NCBI GenBank assembly: GCA_023398955.1
Contig: JAEWRL010000123.1
Span: 1 to 9,233 of the forward strand
DNA from: Pseudomonadota bacterium
Lineage (GTDB): Bacteria; Myxococcota_A; Polyangia; Polyangiales; Polyangiaceae
Reading direction: 5' to 3'
Length of the DNA: 9,233 nucleotides
This document shows positions 5,625-9,233 of this stretch, one piece after another. The notes below the pieces were generated by a model. The model ran no database searches and was not told where the DNA came from. It worked only from the letters and a program-made list of their open reading frames with translations. Positions within the stretch are counted from its first letter, which is position 1. Each line of letters opens with the position of its first letter. A program made the position numbers and the translations under genes.

Positions 5625-6965
5625 ATGACCGAGTTCGAAGACAACGAGGAACGTAAGACGCCGGTGGATCCCACAGTGGACTTCGCCGGACGGCACTCGT
5701 CGCCCCCGTCGCCCCCGTCGCCGCCCGGTGAGCCGCGCGCGTCGGCGCTCTATGCAATCGCGGGCGGGGGACAACCCGAAGAGCAATGGACGGGACTCGC
5801 TCCGTCGGGTGAGCTCGAGTACGAACCGGGGCGTCCTGCCCCAGAGTCCACAGAGGCCACACCCCCGCCCGCGGAGTCCACAGGAGCCTCTCGACAGCAT
5901 GAAGTGGCTCCGGCACGGGTACGGTCACAGTCTGAGGGCTCCGCCGCGACCTCGCGGCCATCCCCGACCCCGACGGCGGAGGAGGGTGCGGTGCGCGAGC
6001 AGATGAACCGGACACGCACCCTCGAGTTTCCTCCGTGGCTCTTGCGCTTGGCCTTCATGTATCGCGAGGGAAGGCTCTCCAGGGCAGGCGGCGGCGACGG
6101 TGTACGCCAGTCCCGCTCACCCTCCGCCTTCGCTGCTTCCTCGCGCGCCCCGGTCGGCCGCACCTCGGACGCGCCCGCGTCGGGGAGCGACGAGCAGGTC
6201 CGCGAGGCATCCGGTGGCGGTCGCGGCACTTTGCCGGCGTTGCCACGGCACCACACGGGGAACCGCAGCGAGAGCGTCCCGTTGGGACGCACGGCGCCAC
6301 GCACGAGCGAGGTCCCGGAAAAGCCGCGATCCGGGTGGGAAGCCGAGGCGTCCCTGCGTTCGCGCTGGGTGGGGCTGGGCGTCGCGGTCCTCGCAACAGC
6401 GGTCGGGCTGGTTGCCATCTTCCTGGGCCCCGGCGCGAAAGAGCATTCGGGCGCGCAGCCCGAGCCGCCCACGGCTCGGCAGGATGGCGACCATCTGGCA
6501 GCTCCAGCGATGCCGGTCGGGGAGCACTTGCCCCACCCTGAGCTCCCGGAAGCGCAGGATGAATCCCCAGACGAGCCGTCAGCGCCCCTCGCGGAGCCTT
6601 CGCATCCCGAGGCGTCAGCACCCCTCGCGGAGCCTTCGCATCCCGAGCCGGCACGCGCTGCGCAGGCTCCACGCGCTGCCGAGTGGGCACTGGCAGCTCC
6701 CGTGCGGAGGGTCGAGCTCACGAAGGCTGCTGAGGGGTCGTCCCCCGCCGAGCCCACGAAGGCTCCCGAGGGGTCGTCCCCGGCCGAACCCCGACGGCGC
6801 AGGGAAGCCTCGGAGGCGCGGTCCGGCGATCGTGGTCACCCGGCCGAAGCTGTCTGCGAGCTGCCCGGTCAATGCGGCGAGGACGGGCCGGACGAGGTCG
6901 CATCCCCGGCAAGCAGACAACGCCGCCTTGACTTCGAGCGGCTGGGTAAGGAAGAGCCCTTCTGA
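5625..6965 (+). CDS. Unrecognised single-span membrane protein, low complexity, Pro/Glu/Ala rich
   Basis: I do not recognise a family for this 446-residue protein. The N-terminus is acidic (MTEFEDNEERKTPVDP), followed by Pro/Ser-rich sequence with a Ser-Pro-Pro repeat. A more ordered-looking amphipathic stretch, RTRTLEFPPWLLRLAFMYRE, covers residues 129-148. One transmembrane helix spans about 249-268 (VGLGVAVLATAVGLVAIFLG) with basic residues before it, so the N-terminal part should be cytoplasmic and the C-terminal part extracytoplasmic. There is no cleavable signal peptide. The outer part holds two pairs of 12-residue repeats, two Cys residues (411, 417), and the end RLDFERLGKEEPF. Ribosome binding site for ATG 5625 is weak; the six bases before ATG and the ATG (CGACAATG) match those at the preceding kinase start. 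The gap of 86 nt from the kinase and 15 nt to the next gene suggest co-transcription. It may be a partner or substrate of the kinase (inference). A repeat-rich protein like this evolves quickly, so weak homology is expected. Confidence 0.75.
   Translation: MTEFEDNEERKTPVDPTVDFAGRHSSPPSPPSPPGEPRASALYAIAGGGQPEEQWTGLAPSGELEYEPGRPAPESTEATPPPAESTGASRQHEVAPARVRSQSEGSAATSRPSPTPTAEEGAVREQMNRTRTLEFPPWLLRLAFMYREGRLSRAGGGDGVRQSRSPSAFAASSRAPVGRTSDAPASGSDEQVREASGGGRGTLPALPRHHTGNRSESVPLGRTAPRTSEVPEKPRSGWEAEASLRSRWVGLGVAVLATAVGLVAIFLGPGAKEHSGAQPEPPTARQDGDHLAAPAMPVGEHLPHPELPEAQDESPDEPSAPLAEPSHPEASAPLAEPSHPEPARAAQAPRAAEWALAAPVRRVELTKAAEGSSPAEPTKAPEGSSPAEPRRRREASEARSGDRGHPAEAVCELPGQCGEDGPDEVASPASRQRRLDFERLGKEEPF
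5700..5726 (+). repeat. 9-bp Ser-Pro-Pro coding repeat
   Basis: TCGCCCCCG occurs at 5700-5708 and 5709-5717, with a variant copy at 5718-5726. It encodes three consecutive Ser-Pro-Pro units in the predicted cytoplasmic part of the unrecognised membrane protein. Confidence 0.8.
6579..6650 (+). repeat. 36-bp direct tandem duplication, Ser-Ala-Pro-Leu-Ala-Glu-Pro-Ser-His-Pro-Glu
   Basis: Two adjacent 36-bp units (6579-6614 and 6615-6650) differ at only two or so bases. Each encodes the 12 residues SAPLAEPSHPE(A/P) in the extracytoplasmic part of the unrecognised membrane protein. The near identity at silent positions points to a recent duplication. Confidence 0.95.
6720..6791 (+). repeat. Second 36-bp tandem duplication, Thr-Lys-Ala-(Ala/Pro)-Glu-Gly-Ser-Ser-Pro-Ala-Glu-Pro
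   Basis: Units at 6720-6755 and 6756-6791 are nearly identical and encode TKA(A/P)EGSSPAEP in frame. The unit has the same 12-residue length as the duplication 70 bp upstream, though the sequence differs. Confidence 0.95.
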
Positions 6966-6980
6966 GGGAGCGACGACGGC

Positions 6981-8162
6981 ATGACGAAGAGAGGCAGAAT
7001 CCTATCCACCATGGCGGCCGCCCTGCTGACGTGCGCAGGGCTCCTGGCAGCCCCGAGCGCATTGGCCGAGAGCCCCGCCCCTGAGCGGCGGGACGCAGCA
7101 GGTAGCCCGGCAACACCGGACGCCTCGCCGCGAGCTGCTGCCGCGCCGCCGAAGGCGGAGAGGAAGCGCGCGGAGCAGGCAGAGGAGAAGGTAAAGGACG
7201 AGGCGCGTCGCTTATGGCGCGAGGGTTTGGAGGCAGCCCGCGGGGACGACGTCGAGCTCGCGCGCCTGCGCTTCGCGAAGTCTTTGGCTCTCTATCCGCA
7301 CGCGGAGACACTGCGGAACCTTGCCCTCGTGGAGCTCGCGTCTGCCGAGCACACGGTGGAGGGTGCCACGCACCTGGCGGAGTACCTGGCGCTCAGGGAC
7401 GACCTGCCCAAGGCCGACCGAGAACAGCTGGAGGCAACCCTGGCCGCCGCGGAGAAGAAGGTGGGGCGCCTCGAGCTCGATGTGGAGCCGGAGCATGCGT
7501 TGCTGGAGGTCGACGGTCAGCGCGTGGCTCCGCCGCTGGCCAGCCGCATCCGCTACGTGAGCCCCGGGAAGCACCGGATCGAGGCGTGGCTGCCCGGGGC
7601 TCGGCGCGTGGGCAGGGATGTCGAGGTGCATGCCGGTCAAAGCCGCACAGTGCTGTTCGTCCTGGACAAGGCGAATGGGGAGGGTCAGGCCAACCCGGGC
7701 GCCCCAGAATCGGCAGTCCGGGAAGCGCCGTTGACGCCTCCCCCCGCGGGCGAGGTCAGCAGTTCCCACTGGCCCGAAGCCAAGCTGTGGGCCGTGATCG
7801 GCGGCAGCGCTCTGACGGCCGTGGCGTTGGGCGTCGGGATTTACGGCGAGGTTGGCCTGGCGAGCGCCAAGGACGACGTCCGGGAAGCGCGCGATGAGGT
7901 GGACGCGGTCGGCCCGGGCGAGGGTGCCTGCTTCGACAGCGGGCGTGGTGCTGTGTCGCCAGCCTGCCGCAAACTGGACGACGCCGCGAGCGACCAGGAG
8001 CGCGTCGCGACAGTGGCCACGGCAGGCTGGATAGCCACGGGAGCCTTGGCGGCGGGGACTGCGGCAGTTTGGCTGCTCTGGCCAAACGAGCCAGGCGCAA
8101 CGAGCGCAGCGCCATGGGTTTCGGATCGGGAGCTCGGTTGGGTGATCTCGGGGCGGTTTTAG
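6981..8162 (+). CDS. Exported TPR-like/PEGA-domain envelope protein
   Basis: A 393-residue protein starting at ATG 6981, with AGGGAG 10 nt upstream. Residues 1-29 form a Sec signal peptide (basic MTKRGR, hydrophobic MAAALLTCAGLLAA, cleavage after SALA). An Ala/Pro-rich linker and a charged helix (KAERKRAEQAEEKVKDEARR) precede a TPR-like region at about 75-160 (GLEAARGDDVELARLRFAKSL, ETLRNLALVELA). A PEGA domain follows at about 162-228, with GRLELDVEPEHALLEVDGQ and the signature PGKHRIEAWLPGARRV. Two hydrophobic segments at about 269-290 and 343-366 flank a loop with a Cys pair (317, 329). The last residues are ELGWVISGRF. Such TPR/PEGA proteins are common beside myxobacterial Ser/Thr kinases; PEGA domains are thought to bind surface or wall components, but no function is established here. 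The gene lies 15 nt after its upstream neighbour and 17 nt before the Cys-rich lipoprotein gene, consistent with an operon. Confidence 0.85.
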   Translation: MTKRGRILSTMAAALLTCAGLLAAPSALAESPAPERRDAAGSPATPDASPRAAAAPPKAERKRAEQAEEKVKDEARRLWREGLEAARGDDVELARLRFAKSLALYPHAETLRNLALVELASAEHTVEGATHLAEYLALRDDLPKADREQLEATLAAAEKKVGRLELDVEPEHALLEVDGQRVAPPLASRIRYVSPGKHRIEAWLPGARRVGRDVEVHAGQSRTVLFVLDKANGEGQANPGAPESAVREAPLTPPPAGEVSSSHWPEAKLWAVIGGSALTAVALGVGIYGEVGLASAKDDVREARDEVDAVGPGEGACFDSGRGAVSPACRKLDDAASDQERVATVATAGWIATGALAAGTAAVWLLWPNEPGATSAAPWVSDRELGWVISGRF

Positions 8163-8179
8163 TGAGGAGTTGGAAGGCG

Positions 8180-9233
8180 ATGCACAAGGCAACACTGAGC
8201 GGCTGGATCTTGGTTACCCTCGCGGCGCAAGCGGCAGCTTGTCACGATACTTCGCTGCCTTGTGAAGCGCGAAGGAACTGCCCGCCGGATGCGGGAGCGG
8301 GAGGATTGGCAGGGGAGGGAGGAAGAGCGGGGGGTGGCGGGGTACCCAGTGCGGGTGGTGTGGTGACGACTGGTGGAAGCGGTGAAACCGCAGGAGGCGA
8401 AGGGGGTGCAGTCAGCGCGCTGGGAGGTAACGGTGGTGGGAGCGTCGTGGAAACGGCTGGAACCGCCGGAGCGGCGGGGAGCGTCGAGTTGCCTTGCGAT
8501 GACGGGTGTGGAGGGACGACGCCGATATGCGACGGGCTGACGGATACGTGCGTGGAGTGCTTGGGAACGGGGGACTGCGAAGAGGGCGTATGCGATCCAG
8601 AGCACCATCGCTGCGTCGAGTGTCTGGAGGAGGCGGATTGCGGCGTCGAGTTGGCTGTCTGTGACGGCGCGACGCATACGTGCGTGGAATGCCTGGAGAG
8701 CGAGGACTGTGCGGAAGGCGTGTGCGACGTGGAGAGCCGCAGCTGCGTCGAGTGCGTGCAGACGAGCGATTGCGCAGCATCGGAGCGCCCGCTGTGCGAG
8801 GAGACGGAGCAGGTTTGCGTGGAGTGCCTGGCGGCTCTCGACTGTGGATTCCCAGACGCGCCGGTGTGCAGCGGGAGCGGGGAATGCGTGGGGTGTCAGG
8901 GGGCGGAGGACTGCGCGGGCTTCGAAGGGTTGGCAGTGTGCGACGCTGGGACGTGTGTGGAGTGCGCGAGCAAGGAGGACTGTGCGAGTCCGAGCGCGTC
9001 GGCATGCGTGGAGAACGTCTGCGCGCCCTGCGAGGGAAACGATGACTGCGAGCACGTGGAAGGTCTTGGGGTGTGCGACGCGGGGGAATGCGTGGAGTGC
9101 ACGGGGCAGCAGTACGAGGCGTGCGGGGCGGAGGGCGTGCCGCTGGTGTGCGACTCGCTGAGCCGCAGGTGCTCGGAGGAGGAAGAGGAGAGCGCAGGCC
9201 TTTGCGAGCAGTGCGTCAGTGACGCGCAGTGCT
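8180..9233 (+). CDS. Putative lipoprotein with Cys-Val-Glu-Cys repeats (3' end missing)
   Basis: The frame is open from ATG 8180 to the right edge, giving 351 visible residues. GAGGAG 10 nt upstream is a suitable ribosome site (GGAAGG is closer, only 2 nt away). The N-terminus MHKATLSGWILVTLAAQAAAC looks like a lipoprotein signal with Cys21 as the lipidated residue; the lipobox (Ala-Ala-Ala-Cys) is acceptable though not classical. Residues about 36-100 are a Gly-rich linker. From residue 106 on, Cys-rich units of about 19-25 residues repeat: CVEC, four residues, Asp-Cys, a variable run, Cys-Asp, five or six residues, then the next CVEC. At least nine such units are visible, with drift (CVGC, CAPC) towards the edge. 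The regular Cys spacing suggests a disulfide-rich, stalk-like fold on the cell surface. No family name can be given with confidence; similar Cys-rich surface proteins are frequent in large myxobacterial genomes. It is probably the last member of the operon visible here. Confidence 0.8.
   Translation, partial: MHKATLSGWILVTLAAQAAACHDTSLPCEARRNCPPDAGAGGLAGEGGRAGGGGVPSAGGVVTTGGSGETAGGEGGAVSALGGNGGGSVVETAGTAGAAGSVELPCDDGCGGTTPICDGLTDTCVECLGTGDCEEGVCDPEHHRCVECLEEADCGVELAVCDGATHTCVECLESEDCAEGVCDVESRSCVECVQTSDCAASERPLCEETEQVCVECLAALDCGFPDAPVCSGSGECVGCQGAEDCAGFEGLAVCDAGTCVECASKEDCASPSASACVENVCAPCEGNDDCEHVEGLGVCDAGECVECTGQQYEACGAEGVPLVCDSLSRRCSEEEEESAGLCEQCVSDAQC
8495..9233 (+). repeat. Cys-rich repeat region, about nine diverged units
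   Basis: TGCGTGGAGTGC or close variants recur at intervals of about 60-75 bp from 8549 to the edge, each marking a Cys-Val-Glu-Cys. The DNA of the units is diverged while the Cys, Glu and Asp positions are kept, so this is an old protein repeat under selection, unlike the near-perfect minisatellites elsewhere in the window. Confidence 0.85.

Noticed and set aside
7212..8195. Minus-strand open frame of 327 codons opposite the PEGA gene
   Set aside because: The plus strand shows a signal peptide and PEGA signature; the minus frame has neither domain nor plausible start context.
8159..9055. Long minus-strand open frame of 298 codons opposite the Cys-rich lipoprotein
   Set aside because: The plus strand has a lipoprotein signal, ribosome site and conserved Cys spacing. 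The minus frame encodes only Ala/Arg/His-rich sequence without domain features, as expected of the antisense of a GC-rich gene.
8495..9233. Regularly spaced repeats considered as a CRISPR array
   Set aside because: The repeats are diverged, in frame and spaced by coding sequence with conserved Cys codons; there are no identical repeats or unique spacers.

Overview
The window reads as chromosomal DNA of a myxobacterium, most likely of the Sorangium/Polyangium/Chondromyces side of the group. This is inferred from the very high GC content, the strong G/C bias at third codon positions, two neighbouring eukaryote-like Ser/Thr protein kinases, a TPR/PEGA envelope protein, and lipoprotein-type proteins with Gly/Ser/Thr-rich linkers. 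No ribosomal or other phylogenetic marker is present, so the assignment rests on gene style only. All seven genes lie on the + strand, and no RNA gene, insertion sequence or CRISPR array was found.

Layout. (1) 1-894: the 3' part of a secreted CAP/SCP-like protein, entering from the left edge within a perfect 15-bp tandem repeat. (2) 895-1009: a gap holding the only AT-rich island in the window, a promoter candidate. (3) 1010-2038: an XRE-type DNA-binding regulator with an AT-hook-like motif in its linker. (4) 2040-2087: four imperfect 12-bp tandem repeats starting just after the regulator's stop, followed by a Ser/Thr kinase without a membrane anchor (start probably GTG 2166). (5) 3286-5538: a second Ser/Thr kinase with one transmembrane helix and a long extracytoplasmic tail. 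(6) 5625-6965: an unrecognised low-complexity protein with one membrane span. (7) 6981-8162: an exported TPR-like/PEGA protein with two C-terminal hydrophobic segments. (8) 8180 to the right edge: a putative lipoprotein with repeated Cys-Val-Glu-Cys units, truncated by the window end.

How the genes may work together (inference). Genes 2 to 7 run in one direction with small gaps (about 127, 34, 86, 15 and 17 nt after gene 2) and look like one transcription unit starting in the AT-rich island. They could form an envelope-to-cytoplasm signalling module: a cell-surface Cys-rich lipoprotein, a PEGA/TPR envelope protein, two single-span proteins (one a kinase), a soluble kinase, and a DNA-binding regulator as a possible output. 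The single-span kinase and the unrecognised protein end in similar tails (Pro-Ala-Ser-Arg ... Glu-Pro-(Leu)-Phe), and three consecutive proteins end in Phe. That is the least expected feature of the window. Each part otherwise resembles known myxobacterial families; no clearly new enzymatic system is evident.
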